Source: an uncultured Agrobacterium sp.
GTDB lineage: Bacteria; Pseudomonadota; Alphaproteobacteria; Rhizobiales; Rhizobiaceae
Length of the DNA stretch: 64,000 bases
Direction: 5' to 3'
Assembly: GCA_913777615.1 (NCBI GenBank)
Contig: CAJYTK010000004.1
Coordinates: forward strand, 186,001 to 250,000
Shown here in pieces: positions 8,520-18,399 of the stretch. The position numbers and the translations under genes were made by a program. How positions within the stretch are numbered: position 1 is the stretch's first letter; the number at the start of each line of letters is the position of its first letter. The notes under the pieces are model-generated. The model searched no databases. It was given only the letters and a program-made list of their open reading frames with translations, and was not told the DNA's origin.

Positions 8520-9422
8520 TCAAATATCAGCCGAAAACGTATCGCAGTCCTCGACCCGTCCGCTGTCAAAGCCACGGCGGAACCATTCCACGCGCTGCGC
8601 CGACGTGCCATGGTTGAAGCTATCGGGAACCACATAGCCCTGCGTTTTCTTCTGCAGCGTGTCGTCACCGATCTGGTGGGCGGCATTCAGCGCCTCTTCC
8701 AGATCGCCAGCCTCGAGAATACCCTTCTGCTGGGTGGACTTGCCCCAGATGCCGGCATAGCAATCGGCCTGCAGTTCCACCTTCACTGAAAGCGCGTTGG
8801 CCTGGCTCTCGCTCATGGACTGGCGACGCTGGTTGAATTCCGGAAGCACGCCGGTGAGGTTCTGGACGTGGTGCCCCACCTCATGCGCTATTACATAGGC
8901 TTGGGCAAAGTCGCCCGAAGCACCGAAGCGCTGCGAAAGCTCGCGGAAGAAGTCTGTGTCAAGATAGACCTTGCGATCCACCGGGCAATAGAACGGACCG
9001 GATGCGGATGTTGCGTTACCGCACGCGGAGCGCACCTGGCCTGAGAACAGCACGAGCGTCGGCTTTTGATAAGTCTCGCCGGAAGCCTGGAAGATCTTGC
9101 CCCAGGTATCTTCGGTCTCTGCCAGAATGGTTCGGACAAAGGCTGTGGTTTCGTCGCTGGACTGGCCTTGCGGGCGCGTACCCGTCTGCTGCTGTTGCTG
9201 ACTACCGCTATCCGAATACATGTCGCCGCCCGACAACAACGTCAGCGGATTGATACCGAGTGCCCAGCTGATCAACAGGATGACGACGAGACCGCCAATC
9301 CCGATACCACCGCCCCGACCTCCGGTCGGCAAGCGGAAACCACCGCCGCCGCCCATGCCGCCGGTGGACATGCCGCGTCTATCTTCGATGTTGTCCGACT
9401 GGCGGCGCCCTCTCCACTGCAT
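8520..9422 (-). CDS. Neutral zinc metallopeptidase, YpfJ family
   Basis: A 300-residue protein of the YpfJ/putative neutral zinc metallopeptidase family (PF04228). It begins with a short hydrophilic, very Gly-rich segment (residues 18-42), then one membrane helix (about 43-60, GLVVILLISWALGI). The catalytic region carries the HExxH zinc motif at His180-Glu181-His184 (HEVGHHVQNL). The domain most likely lies outside the cytoplasmic membrane; substrates are unknown. Two Cys (in CGNA and FYCPVD) flank the region before the active site. It is convergent with dabA and shares a direction with the GST gene upstream, 74 bases away. Confidence 0.88.
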   Translation of the reverse strand: MQWRGRRQSDNIEDRRGMSTGGMGGGGGFRLPTGGRGGGIGIGGLVVILLISWALGINPLTLLSGGDMYSDSGSQQQQQTGTRPQGQSSDETTAFVRTILAETEDTWGKIFQASGETYQKPTLVLFSGQVRSACGNATSASGPFYCPVDRKVYLDTDFFRELSQRFGASGDFAQAYVIAHEVGHHVQNLTGVLPEFNQRRQSMSESQANALSVKVELQADCYAGIWGKSTQQKGILEAGDLEEALNAAHQIGDDTLQKKTQGYVVPDSFNHGTSAQRVEWFRRGFDSGRVEDCDTFSADI

Positions 9423-9496
9423 GGCAATCTCCCCTTCAATATGCTTGCGCTAAACGCTAATTGCCGCAAAGCGTTCCCGCAAGAGGAGTGCCGGTG

Positions 9497-10165
9497 TCAG
9501 CTACGGGAGTAGCTGTAGGCCCCACCCTTAGCGAGGGCGCGTTGATAGGCAGGGCGTGCGCGGATGGCGTCAAGGAAGCGTCTGATCGCCTTCGTTTCAC
9601 CCACGCCGTCCGCACGGCTCATGGCCGCCTCGACCGGAAAGCTCATGGCAATATCGGCGCCGGTCAACATGTCTGCGGCAAAATAACCTTGCCTTGAAAG
9701 CTCCGCCTCCCAGTAGGCCACATGGTCGATGAGTTGCGGATCGATGAGCTTTCCGGAGACTCCCTTGGAGATAAGCCCCGCCACAGGGCGTAGAAAAAAC
9801 GGCATCTGGCTTGGCAGGCGTGAGAAGAGAAGCTTGAGCAGGAGCAGCGGCATTGCCGAGCCTTCGGCATAATGCAGCCAGTAAAGATAGCGACGGTAAT
9901 CATCCGTGCCCCTCTCTGGCCGGAACCTGCCCTCGCCATAGGTGTCGAGGAGATACTCGATGATCGCGCCGCTTTCGGCATAGACCTTGCCACCATCTTC
10001 GATCACGGGTGACTTGCCCAGCGGATGCACCTGCTTCAGGCTCTTCGGCGCGCGCATGTCCGATCCGCGCTTATAGGTCCTCACCTCATAAGGCAACTCA
10101 AGTTCTTCCAGCAGCCAGAGAATGCGGTGTGCGCGCGAGTTTTCCAGGTAATGAACGATGATCAT
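9497..10165 (-). CDS. Glutathione S-transferase family protein
   Basis: A 222-residue cytosolic GST. The thioredoxin-like N-terminal domain (residues 1-80) has the family segments RILWLLEELELPYEV and HPLGKSPVIEDG with the cis-Pro, and ESGAIIEYL for the glutathione gamma-glutamyl contact. The alpha-helical C-terminal domain follows. The start is set at ATG 10165 (MIIVHYLENS), where the GST fold begins; the upstream in-frame extension does not resemble the family. Substrate is not predictable. It diverges from carB with about 260 bases between. Confidence 0.88.
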   Translation of the reverse strand: MIIVHYLENSRAHRILWLLEELELPYEVRTYKRGSDMRAPKSLKQVHPLGKSPVIEDGGKVYAESGAIIEYLLDTYGEGRFRPERGTDDYRRYLYWLHYAEGSAMPLLLLKLLFSRLPSQMPFFLRPVAGLISKGVSGKLIDPQLIDHVAYWEAELSRQGYFAADMLTGADIAMSFPVEAAMSRADGVGETKAIRRFLDAIRARPAYQRALAKGGAYSYSRS

Positions 10166-10424
10166 GTTTATCCTGCATCCGGTTGGAAGCGATGATTGAA
10201 GCGATTGATAAGGCTTACGGATGATGGGGCGCGAAGGATCACCCGGCCTGCTCCTTTTACGACAGGCGAACTTTCCTGTCGGAAAGCGAAGATTCGGGGT
10301 TCCGTTCGCCAAAACATTTGCCTATAAGCCGCTTCTAGCCTGAAAAGATTTGGAATTGCGCGCCCCGGCCGGTGAACCTTCACCATGGCCGTTTTTTGCG
10401 CAACACGAAAGCGGAACGAGAGCC

Positions 10425-13400
10425 ATGCCAAAGCGCCAAGATATCAAATCCATCCTCATCATTGGCGCGGGACCGATCGTCATCGGTCAGGCATGCGAAT
10501 TCGACTATTCCGGCACCCAGGCCTGTAAGGCGCTGAAGGAAGAAGGTTACCGGGTCATCCTGGTCAACTCCAACCCCGCCACCATCATGACGGACCCCGG
10601 CCTTGCGGACGCGACTTACGTCGAACCGATCACGCCGGAAGTGGTTGCAAAGATTATCGCCAAGGAGCGCCCCGATGCGCTGCTGCCCACAATGGGCGGC
10701 CAGACGGCACTCAACACCGCGCTCTCCTTGAAGCGCATGGGCGTGCTCGACCGCTACAATGTCGAGATGATCGGCGCCAAGCCAGAAGCGATCGACAAGG
10801 CCGAAGACCGCGCCCTCTTCCGTGAAGCTATGGCGAAAATCGGTCTCGAAACCCCGCGCTCGATGTTGGCCAACGCCACCGAGATCAAGGATGCCGACCG
10901 CAAGAAGCACGAAGCAGCCCGCGCAGAACTGAAGGGCAAGCTGTCCGGCGCCGAACTCGATAAGGCCCTCGACGAGCTGGAAAACCAGTGGAACCTCGGA
11001 GAGACCGACCGCAAGCAGCGCTACATGGCGCATGCCATGGCAATCGCCGCCCAAGCGATCGACCATGTCGGTCTCCCGGCCATCATTCGCCCGTCCTTTA
11101 CGCTCGGCGGTACTGGCGGCGGCATTGCCTATAATCGTTCTGAGTTCTTCGATATCGTCTCCGGCGGTCTCGACGCCTCCCCAACCACCGAAGTTCTGGT
11201 CGAAGAGTCTGTTCTCGGCTGGAAGGAATATGAAATGGAAGTCGTCCGCGACAAGGCGGACAACTGCATCATTATCTGCTCCATCGAAAACATCGACCCG
11301 ATGGGCGTCCACACCGGTGACTCCATCACCGTTGCACCGGCGCTGACGCTGACGGACAAAGAATACCAGATCATGCGCAACGCCTCGATTGCGGTTCTGC
11401 GCGAGATCGGCGTCGAAACCGGCGGCTCGAACGTGCAGTTCGCCGTCAATCCGAAGGATGGCCGCCTCGTCGTCATCGAAATGAACCCGCGCGTGTCGCG
11501 CTCGTCCGCGCTCGCCTCCAAGGCAACCGGCTTCCCGATTGCCAAGGTCGCGGCCAAGCTTGCCATCGGCTACACGCTGGACGAACTCGACAACGACATC
11601 ACGGGAGGCGCAACGCCTGCGTCCTTCGAACCGTCCATCGACTATGTCGTGACGAAAATCCCGCGCTTCGCCTTCGAAAAATTCCCGGGCGCTTCGCCGA
11701 TCCTTACCACCGCAATGAAGTCCGTCGGTGAAGTCATGGCGATTGGCCGCACCTTCGCCGAATCGCTGCAGAAGGCGCTTCGGGGCATGGAAACCGGCCT
11801 GACCGGCCTCGATGAAATCGAAATCCCCGGCTACGAAGAGGGCGAAGGCTCCAAGAACGCCATCCGCGCTGCCATCGGCACGCCGACGCCGGATCGCCTG
11901 CGCATGGTGGCCCAGGCGCTGCGCATGGGCATGTCCGAAGCCGAAGTGCACGAGAACTCCAAGATCGACCCGTGGTTCATCGCCCAGTTCAAGGCGATCG
12001 TCGATATGGAAGCGCGTGTGCGCGAACACGGCCTGCCGACCGATGCCGAAAACCTGCGCATGCTGAAGGCCATGGGCTTCTCCGATGCCCGCCTCGCGTC
12101 GCTGACCGGCAAGCGCCCGAAAGAAGTGGCCGAGCTGCGCAACGGCCTGAATGTGCGTCCGGTCTTCAAGCGCATCGATACCTGCGCTGCCGAGTTCGCC
12201 TCTCCGACCGCCTACATGTACTCCACCTATGAGATGCCTTTCGTCGGCGCACTGCGCTCCGAAGCGCAGGTGTCCGACCGCAAGAAGGTCGTCATCCTCG
12301 GCGGTGGCCCGAACCGTATCGGCCAGGGCATCGAGTTCGATTATTGCTGCTGCCATGCCGCCTTCGCGCTGAAGGATGCTGGCTTTGAAGCCATCATGAT
12401 CAACTGCAACCCGGAAACGGTATCGACCGACTACGACACCTCCGACCGCCTCTATTTCGAGCCGTTGACCGCCGAAGACGTGATCGAGATCATGCGCGCG
12501 GAGCAGGAAAAGGGCGAACTCGTCGGCGTCATCGTGCAGTTCGGTGGCCAGACCCCGCTGAAGCTTGCCGAAGCGCTGGAAAAGAACGGTATCCCTATCC
12601 TCGGCACCGCGCCGGACATGATCGACCTTGCTGAAGACCGCGACCGCTTCCAGAAGCTGCTGATGAAGCTCGATCTGGCGCAGCCGAACAACGGTATCGC
12701 CTACTCGGTCGAACAGGCACGTCTCGTCGCCTCCGAAATCGGCTTCCCGCTCGTCGTTCGCCCGTCCTACGTTCTGGGTGGCCGCGCCATGCAGATCATC
12801 CATTCGGAAGGCCAGTTGCAGACATACCTGCTCGACACCGTTCCAGGCCTCGTGCCGGAAGACATCAAGCAGCGCTACCCGAACGACAAGACCGGCCAGA
12901 TCAACACGCTGCTCGGCAAGAACCCACTGCTCTTCGATAGCTACCTGACCAATGCTGTCGAAGTGGACGTGGATGCGCTGTGCGACGGCGAAAGCGTCTT
13001 CGTCTCCGGCATCATGGAGCATATCGAAGAAGCTGGCATTCACTCGGGCGACTCAGCCTGCTCGCTGCCTGCCCGCTCGCTCTCGCCCGAAACGCTGGAT
13101 GAACTGGAACGCCAGACGGCAGCACTTGCCAAGGCGCTGAAGGTCGGCGGCCTGATGAACGTGCAATACGCCATCAAGGACGGCACCATCTACGTTCTGG
13201 AAGTCAACCCGCGCGCGTCGCGTACCGTGCCCTTCGTTGCCAAGACCATCGGCGCGCCGATTGCCAAGATCGCAGCCCGCGTCATGGCGGGTGAGAAGCT
13301 CGATCAGGCAATTGCTGCCTACGGCGAAAAGCCAGATCCGCGCAACCTGAAGCACATCGCCGTAAAGGAAGCCGTCTTCCCCTTCGCCCGCTTCCCTGGC

Positions 13401-13910
13401 GTCGATATCCTGCTCGGACCGGAAATGCGCTCCACCGGCGAAGTCATCGGTCTCGATACCGATTTCGCGCTGGCATTCGCCAAGTCACAGCTGGGCGCTG
13501 GCGTCGATCTCCCCCGCTCTGGCACGGTCTTCGTCTCGGTTCGCGATCAGGACAAGGAAGGCGTTCTGCCCGCCATTCGCATTCTGGTGGAAGCAGGCTT
13601 CAAGGTCCTGGCAACCGGCGGTACGCAGCGCTTCCTGGCCGAACAGGGCATCGCAGCCGAGAAGATCAACAAGGTGCAGGAAGGTCGCCCGCACATTGAG
13701 GATGGCATTCGCAACCGTCAGGTCCAGCTGGTCATCAACACCACCGACAGCAACAAGGCGATCTCCGACTCCAAGTCGCTACGCCGCGCAACGCTGATGC
13801 AGAAGGTGCCCTACTACACCACCATGGCCGGTGCCGAAGCCGCAGCCCTTGCCATCAAGGCGCTGAAGGCCGGCAACCTCGAAGTGAAGCCGCTGCAGAG
13901 CTACTTCTAA
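10425..13910 (+). CDS. carB: Carbamoyl-phosphate synthase large subunit
   Basis: An 1161-residue protein with the duplicated ATP-grasp architecture of CarB. The first half (about 1-550) contains [18 protein letters not shown] and the carboxyphosphate site; the second half (from about 625) repeats the pattern with [20 protein letters not shown] and performs carbamate phosphorylation. The C-terminal MGS-like allosteric domain starts near residue 1025. The start is ATG 10425 ([10 protein letters not shown]), matching the family N-terminus. CarB uses bicarbonate, and the bicarbonate pump dabBA lies between carA and carB. A bidirectional terminator follows. Very secure. Confidence 0.98.
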   Translation: MPKRQDIKSILIIGAGPIVIGQACEFDYSGTQACKALKEEGYRVILVNSNPATIMTDPGLADATYVEPITPEVVAKIIAKERPDALLPTMGGQTALNTALSLKRMGVLDRYNVEMIGAKPEAIDKAEDRALFREAMAKIGLETPRSMLANATEIKDADRKKHEAARAELKGKLSGAELDKALDELENQWNLGETDRKQRYMAHAMAIAAQAIDHVGLPAIIRPSFTLGGTGGGIAYNRSEFFDIVSGGLDASPTTEVLVEESVLGWKEYEMEVVRDKADNCIIICSIENIDPMGVHTGDSITVAPALTLTDKEYQIMRNASIAVLREIGVETGGSNVQFAVNPKDGRLVVIEMNPRVSRSSALASKATGFPIAKVAAKLAIGYTLDELDNDITGGATPASFEPSIDYVVTKIPRFAFEKFPGASPILTTAMKSVGEVMAIGRTFAESLQKALRGMETGLTGLDEIEIPGYEEGEGSKNAIRAAIGTPTPDRLRMVAQALRMGMSEAEVHENSKIDPWFIAQFKAIVDMEARVREHGLPTDAENLRMLKAMGFSDARLASLTGKRPKEVAELRNGLNVRPVFKRIDTCAAEFASPTAYMYSTYEMPFVGALRSEAQVSDRKKVVILGGGPNRIGQGIEFDYCCCHAAFALKDAGFEAIMINCNPETVSTDYDTSDRLYFEPLTAEDVIEIMRAEQEKGELVGVIVQFGGQTPLKLAEALEKNGIPILGTAPDMIDLAEDRDRFQKLLMKLDLAQPNNGIAYSVEQARLVASEIGFPLVVRPSYVLGGRAMQIIHSEGQLQTYLLDTVPGLVPEDIKQRYPNDKTGQINTLLGKNPLLFDSYLTNAVEVDVDALCDGESVFVSGIMEHIEEAGIHSGDSACSLPARSLSPETLDELERQTAALAKALKVGGLMNVQYAIKDGTIYVLEVNPRASRTVPFVAKTIGAPIAKIAARVMAGEKLDQAIAAYGEKPDPRNLKHIAVKEAVFPFARFPGVDILLGPEMRSTGEVIGLDTDFALAFAKSQLGAGVDLPRSGTVFVSVRDQDKEGVLPAIRILVEAGFKVLATGGTQRFLAEQGIAAEKINKVQEGRPHIEDGIRNRQVQLVINTTDSNKAISDSKSLRRATLMQKVPYYTTMAGAEAAALAIKALKAGNLEVKPLQSYF

Positions 13911-13950
13911 GGCATAGTTTCCGTTCGAAAGGTAAAGTGTTCAAAACAAA

Positions 13951-13980
13951 GGCCTCTCCAACCGGGGAGGCCATTTTCAT
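13951..13980. terminator. Bidirectional terminator between carB and yfdX
   Basis: A 9-bp stem (13951-13959 with 13964-13972, one G-T pair) closes a 4-base loop. T-rich tracts occur on both outer sides (ATTTTCATT after the right arm, and CCTTTGTTTT when read on the minus strand), so it can end carB and the convergent YfdX-family gene. Confidence 0.75.
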
Positions 13981-14000
13981 TGCAGTATGTGGAAGGGCAA

Positions 14001-14786
14001 TTAGCCCTTTGGAGCAGCGGTCTTGTCTGTCGAAGGCGTGAGCGCTGCGGCATTGGCAGGCTTTTCTGCCTTTGCCTTGTAAGGCTGACCGTAGATATCG
14101 ACGATGTTGAGCATCGCGTTATCCGTCACATCCTTCAGCACCGCATTGGCTTCGTAGAACTTGCCCTGGTTGATGAGGTCGGCAGCCTTGCCAACATCAG
14201 TGACCGTCTGATTGAGCGGTAGGGCGGCGGTGATGAACTCGACATCAACATCCGCGACAGCAAGCTTTTCAAGCGCACCCTGACGATCGGAGGTCTTCAG
14301 GCTCTTATTGGCTTCGGTGATGGCCGCGACCTTTTCAGGCGTTGCCTTGAAGTCTTCACCGAGCGTCAACTGCGAGTCGACCGGCAGCCATTGGATGGGC
14401 GTTGCAGATGCGGGCTTCGCATCCGCCTTCGCATCACCAGCGACGGGTGCCTTGGTCGGTTTCGTCAGATCCGCTTCAGCCTTCATGAAGACTGCTTCGT
14501 CCTTGGAGGCCTTCTGCAGCTCGTCCTTCGCCTTGTTGATGAAGGTCTTGGCCTCATCCGGCTTCGCATTGAAGATTGCCAGGCGTGTTGCCTGAATGTC
14601 GGCCAAGGCCTGTGCGCCGTCCTGGGAGAGACGTCCAACATCCTTGTCGATGGCCTTATTCGGAACAACAGCGCCCTTGGTTTCCGTCTGCGCTGCAGTT
14701 GTCGATGCAGCTTCGGCAGTGTAAGCAATTCCGCCGAGCATAGTACCGGCAACAAGAATAACAGCAAGATTATTACGAATAGACAT
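14001..14786 (-). CDS. YfdX family exported protein
   Basis: A 261-residue protein with a clear Sec signal peptide (basic MSIRNN, hydrophobic core, cleavage likely after YTAEA near residue 26). The mature part has the helical YfdX-domain pattern: SQDGAQALADIQATRLAIFN, DEAKTFINKAKDELQKA, and the later QLTLGEDF and AINQG-type repeats. Family members are periplasmic; enteric YfdX is linked to acid and multidrug stress under EvgA, but its biochemical role is unresolved. The tail is Ala/Pro/Lys rich and probably disordered. It stands alone between the carB terminator and the udgX operon. Confidence 0.85.
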   Translation of the reverse strand: MSIRNNLAVILVAGTMLGGIAYTAEAASTTAAQTETKGAVVPNKAIDKDVGRLSQDGAQALADIQATRLAIFNAKPDEAKTFINKAKDELQKASKDEAVFMKAEADLTKPTKAPVAGDAKADAKPASATPIQWLPVDSQLTLGEDFKATPEKVAAITEANKSLKTSDRQGALEKLAVADVDVEFITAALPLNQTVTDVGKAADLINQGKFYEANAVLKDVTDNAMLNIVDIYGQPYKAKAEKPANAAALTPSTDKTAAPKG

Positions 14787-14985
14787 GATACAAATCCTTT
14801 TATAACTTCCACATACAACATCCTAACCACCGTTGGATGTTGATGCTGATTAAACTCCCAAAAACGGCGATAGTCGCATTACAATTACTTCATGAACGGC
14901 TTTTAATGTTTAGAAACAGCGCATTTTCGAAAAGGGCGAACTGTTCTACTGCGGCAGCAAGAACCCAACGCGGGGACGCTTCACC

Positions 14986-16440
14986 TCACGCTTCGGACAA
15001 TCGCCGCACGGCGCGCAGGTCTTCGACGAAGAGCGCCCTCTCCTGCGACTGACGTGCCGGGTCGGGAATTCTAAGCAGGTAGGATGGATGCACCGTGGCA
15101 AAGAGGATGCGTGAATTCTCCATGGGAATCGGCCGGCTGCGAACGCTTGAAAGCGTCTCTTTCGTCCCCGTCAAAGCGTAAACCGCCGTCGCCCCCATGG
15201 CGACGATCAGCTTAGGCTGGACGAGATCGATCTCCCGCGTCAACCACCAACGGCAACGCTCAACCTCACCGGCATTGGGTCTTTGGTGAATGCGTTTCTT
15301 GCCCCGCGCCTCATATTTGAAATGCTTGACCGCGTTGGTCACATAGATCGATTGACGCTCGATCCCCGTCTCCCCCAGGACCTGATCGAACACCCTGCCC
15401 GCCGGACCGATAAAGGGTCGCCCGGCCAAATCCTCATGATCCCCCGGCTGCTCACCGACGATCATCACCTGCGCCTTCTCGGGCCCTTCGCCGAAGACGG
15501 TTTGCGTCGCGGCACAATGCAGCGGGCACATCTGACAGCTTTGAGCTTCACGCTTCACGCCAGCGAGCGTGTTTGCATCCGGCAGCACTTCCTGTGGCTT
15601 GGCTGCGGCCGCCGCCTGGATGCGATGGTGAAACATCTGCGGCTCCGTCGCAGCCTTGGCTGCCATGCCAAGCACGCGCGCCTCCGCGCCGATGACAAGT
15701 TCCGGTATGAGATCAGCCTCTGGCAGGTTCTTCCAATACTTCTTCGGCATTTCCGCCGTCATGGCTTTGATCTTCAACCGCGCCGGATTGAAGATATTGG
15801 CATAGTAGGTGCGCCACAACTCGTCCGTCTCGTCGGAAATATCCGGGCGCTCCGCGGGCTCTCGCGACGTCTCAAGCAACTGACCATTCCACCGCGCAGA
15901 CCCTTTCGGGGTTGCAATCAGCCAATCCATGTCGTTGAAGCGCCGCTGGAAGAACGGCGCCTTTCGCTCGACAATGAAATGATCCGGCTCGAACCACGCA
16001 ATGAAGCAGCGCCGTGCTTGCGCGCCCTCGCCCGGCACTTCCTTGAAACGGACGAAGGCAGTCATCTTGTGGCTGTCGCGACGGACCGATTTCTCCATTT
16101 GACGGGCCGCTTGAACATCCGGATCGGCCTTGATCTGCAACAGCGCCCGGTCCTGCTGCAGCCGCCACAGGAGACGATACAGCAAAGAAAAGCGCGCCGG
16201 ATCGCTGTGGCAAATGATGGCTTCCGCCAATGGCAGGAAGGCCGATGGAACCGTGATCTGCGCTGGCGTCTTCGCCACCGGTAGTGACGCCTGCTGCTCG
16301 AAATCAAGACGCGTGCCGCGGTCGCTCTTCAGCCGCCAATCCACATCGCTCGGTGCCACACTCGCCGCAAGAAGCGAACGCGCGGCATCGCGCCATTCGC
16401 CAAAGTTGCCCCTGCCCTCCAGTTCGACCGCATACATCAC
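14986..16440 (-). CDS. udgX: DUF4130-UdgX fusion, uracil-DNA cross-linking glycosylase homologue
   Basis: A 484-residue two-domain protein. Residues 1 to about 250 form the TIGR03915/DUF4130 domain (unknown activity, found in this repair context). The C-terminal part is a UDG-superfamily domain: cysteines in CQMCPLHC, GEQPG at the water-activating loop, and HPSYLL near the end. The KKRIH insert (His about 385) corresponds to the KRRIH loop of mycobacterial UdgX, whose His forms a covalent bond with the abasic site after uracil excision. This supports UdgX rather than an ordinary family 4 enzyme. The start GTG 16440 overlaps the stop of the radical SAM gene as GTGA, indicating translational coupling; ATG 16437 is the alternative. 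Confidence 0.88.
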   Translation of the reverse strand: MMYAVELEGRGNFGEWRDAARSLLAASVAPSDVDWRLKSDRGTRLDFEQQASLPVAKTPAQITVPSAFLPLAEAIICHSDPARFSLLYRLLWRLQQDRALLQIKADPDVQAARQMEKSVRRDSHKMTAFVRFKEVPGEGAQARRCFIAWFEPDHFIVERKAPFFQRRFNDMDWLIATPKGSARWNGQLLETSREPAERPDISDETDELWRTYYANIFNPARLKIKAMTAEMPKKYWKNLPEADLIPELVIGAEARVLGMAAKAATEPQMFHHRIQAAAAAKPQEVLPDANTLAGVKREAQSCQMCPLHCAATQTVFGEGPEKAQVMIVGEQPGDHEDLAGRPFIGPAGRVFDQVLGETGIERQSIYVTNAVKHFKYEARGKKRIHQRPNAGEVERCRWWLTREIDLVQPKLIVAMGATAVYALTGTKETLSSVRSRPIPMENSRILFATVHPSYLLRIPDPARQSQERALFVEDLRAVRRLSEA

Positions 16441-17669
16441 AGCAACGACAACTGTTCCGGCGGCGGTGTGAACATGGCACGCAGGTCGGGCCGCTCGGTC
16501 AACTTGCCCGGCGTCCAGCCATCAGCGACGACAAACGCCTTCACCTTTTTCAGCGATACGCCGAAGCGCGCCAGATCTTCCAAGCGCAGCCTCCGAAAGC
16601 GGCGCGAAGACAAGATGGAGTTTACCGTCTTCACGCCGAAACCAGGCACGCGCAGCAGCATCTCTCTCTCACCCGAATTGACATCGACAGGAAACTTCTG
16701 GCGGTTGCCGAGTGCCCAGGCGAGCTTGGGATCGATATCGAGGTCGAGCATACCGTTCTGCTGCGTCGAGGTAATCTCGCCGATGTCGAAGCCGTAGAAC
16801 CGGTAAAGCCAATCGGCTTGATAGAGCCTGTGCTCGCGCATCAACGGCGGCTTGATGAGCGGCAGGTTCTTAGACGAATCGGGAATGGGGCTGAAGGCGG
16901 AGTAATAGACACGCCGCAGGCCATAGCTTCCGTAAAGCCGCGCACTGGTCGAGAGAATCGTGCCGTCATCGGCGCCGTCGGCACCGACAATCATCTGCGT
17001 GCTCTGCCCCGCCGGCGCAAAGGTCTTGACCCGCTTCGTCTTCAGCGTCGGCTCGCCCGCCTCCTCGATCTTCAAACGGATATCCGCCATGGAGCGACGA
17101 ATATTGCCGGGCTGCTTTTCCGGCGCAAACTTGCCTATCCCGCTATCGGTCGGAAGTTCGATATTGATCGAGAGACGATCGGCATAAAGCCCCGCTTCTT
17201 CGATCAGATGCGGCGACGCTTCAGGGATGGACTTCAGGTGAATATAACCCCGGAAGCCATGGGTGACGCGCAACTCCTTTGCTACGCGCACCAGTTCCTC
17301 CATCGTGTGGTCGGAAGAGCGAATGATGCCGGAAGAAAGGAACAGACCTTCGATATAATTTCGCCGGTAAAATTCCAGCGTCAGCCACACGACCTCTTCC
17401 ACGGTAAAGCGTGCGCGTTCGACATTGCTCGACGAACGGTTGATGCAATAGGCGCAATCATAGATGCAGAAATTGGTCAGAAGAATCTTTAAAAGCGAGA
17501 TACAACGACCATCCGGCGCATAGGCATGACAGATGCCAGAGCCTTCCGTCGACCCCAGCCCGCCGCTTAGCGCCGAGTTGCGTTTGGAGGTCCCGCTGGA
17601 CGCGCAGGAGGCGTCATACTTCGCTGCATCGGAGAGAACTGCAAGCCGCTCTTTGATTGACTTCTTCAT
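16437..17669 (-). CDS. Putative DNA modification/repair radical SAM protein (TIGR03916 type)
   Basis: A 410-residue radical SAM enzyme. The [4Fe-4S]-binding motif CxxxCxxC is Cys68, Cys72 and Cys75 (FCIYDCAYC). The C-terminal region contains a helix-hairpin-helix-like stretch (RVPGFGVKTVNSIL) suited to DNA binding. The family is consistently paired with UdgX/DUF4130 proteins and is presumed to act in DNA repair; its reaction is unknown. The ATG at 17669 is chosen over the in-frame ATG at 17705 because a LexA box lies at 17675-17689, which belongs in the promoter/leader rather than in coding sequence. It is the first gene of the operon, with udgX overlapping its stop by four bases. Confidence 0.85.
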   Translation of the reverse strand: MKKSIKERLAVLSDAAKYDASCASSGTSKRNSALSGGLGSTEGSGICHAYAPDGRCISLLKILLTNFCIYDCAYCINRSSSNVERARFTVEEVVWLTLEFYRRNYIEGLFLSSGIIRSSDHTMEELVRVAKELRVTHGFRGYIHLKSIPEASPHLIEEAGLYADRLSINIELPTDSGIGKFAPEKQPGNIRRSMADIRLKIEEAGEPTLKTKRVKTFAPAGQSTQMIVGADGADDGTILSTSARLYGSYGLRRVYYSAFSPIPDSSKNLPLIKPPLMREHRLYQADWLYRFYGFDIGEITSTQQNGMLDLDIDPKLAWALGNRQKFPVDVNSGEREMLLRVPGFGVKTVNSILSSRRFRRLRLEDLARFGVSLKKVKAFVVADGWTPGKLTERPDLRAMFTPPPEQLSLL

Positions 17670-17674
17670 AGAAT

Positions 17675-17689
17675 GTTCTCTATATGTTC
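17675..17689 (-). promoter_or_regulatory. LexA (SOS) box, GTTC-N7-GTTC
   Basis: GTTC at 17675-17678 and GTTC at 17686-17689 are separated by exactly seven bases. On the coding strand this reads GAAC-N7-GAAC, the established LexA operator of alphaproteobacteria. It sits five bases upstream of the radical SAM start codon, where bound LexA would block the operon. Confidence 0.75.
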
Positions 17690-17812
17690 CAATGACGAAA
17701 GTCAAATCACAAGCGGAGCTCGTTGAAAATGCTTGTTTTTCACGGGCCTTTTAATTTGCTGGCATTTCAGGATGCTCTTCTGATATAGTCCGACAAATTG
17801 TGATTTTGACAT

Positions 17813-17848
17813 GGTTCCGAAGTTTTGCTCCGGAACCTGTTTCTTTTT
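17813..17848 (+). terminator. Terminator-like hairpin in the greA leader
   Basis: Seven-base arms GGTTCCG (17813-17819) and CGGAACC (17831-17837), with an 11-base loop, are followed by a T-rich run to 17848. It ends 42 bases before the greA start. It could terminate a short leader transcript, comparable in layout to the GraL leader of Escherichia coli greA; a terminator for an unseen upstream unit is the alternative. Confidence 0.5.
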
Positions 17849-17890
17849 GTGTCTGCGACTACCGCGGTGCGAATGTGAAGGAATAAAAAG

Positions 17891-18367
17891 ATGGTAGAAA
17901 AAGTACCGATGACCCAGGGCGGTTACGTCAAGTTGCAGGAAGAACTTCGCTGGCGTCAGCAGGAAGAGCGCCCGCGCATCATCGAGGCGATCGCCGAAGC
18001 CCGCGCGCATGGCGACCTGTCGGAAAATGCCGAGTATCACGCCGCCAAGGAAGCGCAGAGCCACAATGAAGGCCGCATCTCCGAGCTCGAAGATCTGACT
18101 GCCCGCGCCGAGATCATCGATCTCTCCAAGATGTCCGGTTCCAAGATCAAGTTTGGCGCCACCGTCAAGCTCATCGATGAAGACACCGATGAAGAAAAGA
18201 CCTACCAGATCGTTGGCGATCAGGAAGCTGACGTAAAGGAAGGTCGCATTTCGATTTCCTCCCCCATTGCTCGTGCCCTGATCGGCAAGGAAGTGGGTGA
18301 CAGCATCGAAGTGAATGCGCCTGGCGGCTCGCGCGGCTACGAGATCCTGTCCGTCAACTGGAACTGA
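17891..18367 (+). CDS. greA: Transcription elongation factor GreA
   Basis: A 158-residue GreA. The N-terminal coiled-coil (about residues 8-75) carries the acidic tip [15 protein letters not shown], whose residues reach the RNA polymerase active site and stimulate cleavage of backtracked RNA. The C-terminal FKBP-like domain contains [20 protein letters not shown], typical of the family. The length is the family norm. lpsB follows after 32 bases on the same strand and could be co-transcribed. A terminator-like hairpin precedes the gene and may regulate it. Confidence 0.97.
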   Translation: MVEKVPMTQGGYVKLQEELRWRQQEERPRIIEAIAEARAHGDLSENAEYHAAKEAQSHNEGRISELEDLTARAEIIDLSKMSGSKIKFGATVKLIDEDTDEEKTYQIVGDQEADVKEGRISISSPIARALIGKEVGDSIEVNAPGGSRGYEILSVNWN

Positions 18368-18399
18368 AATCCCCCGCTCCTGTTGCGAGACTTCAAGAC

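Noticed and set aside
10380..13043. Very long (887-codon) open frame on the minus strand opposite carB
   Set aside because: It is antisense to the certain carB gene, has no family features and a composition (His/Arg/Asp-rich) typical of a shadow frame in GC-rich DNA.
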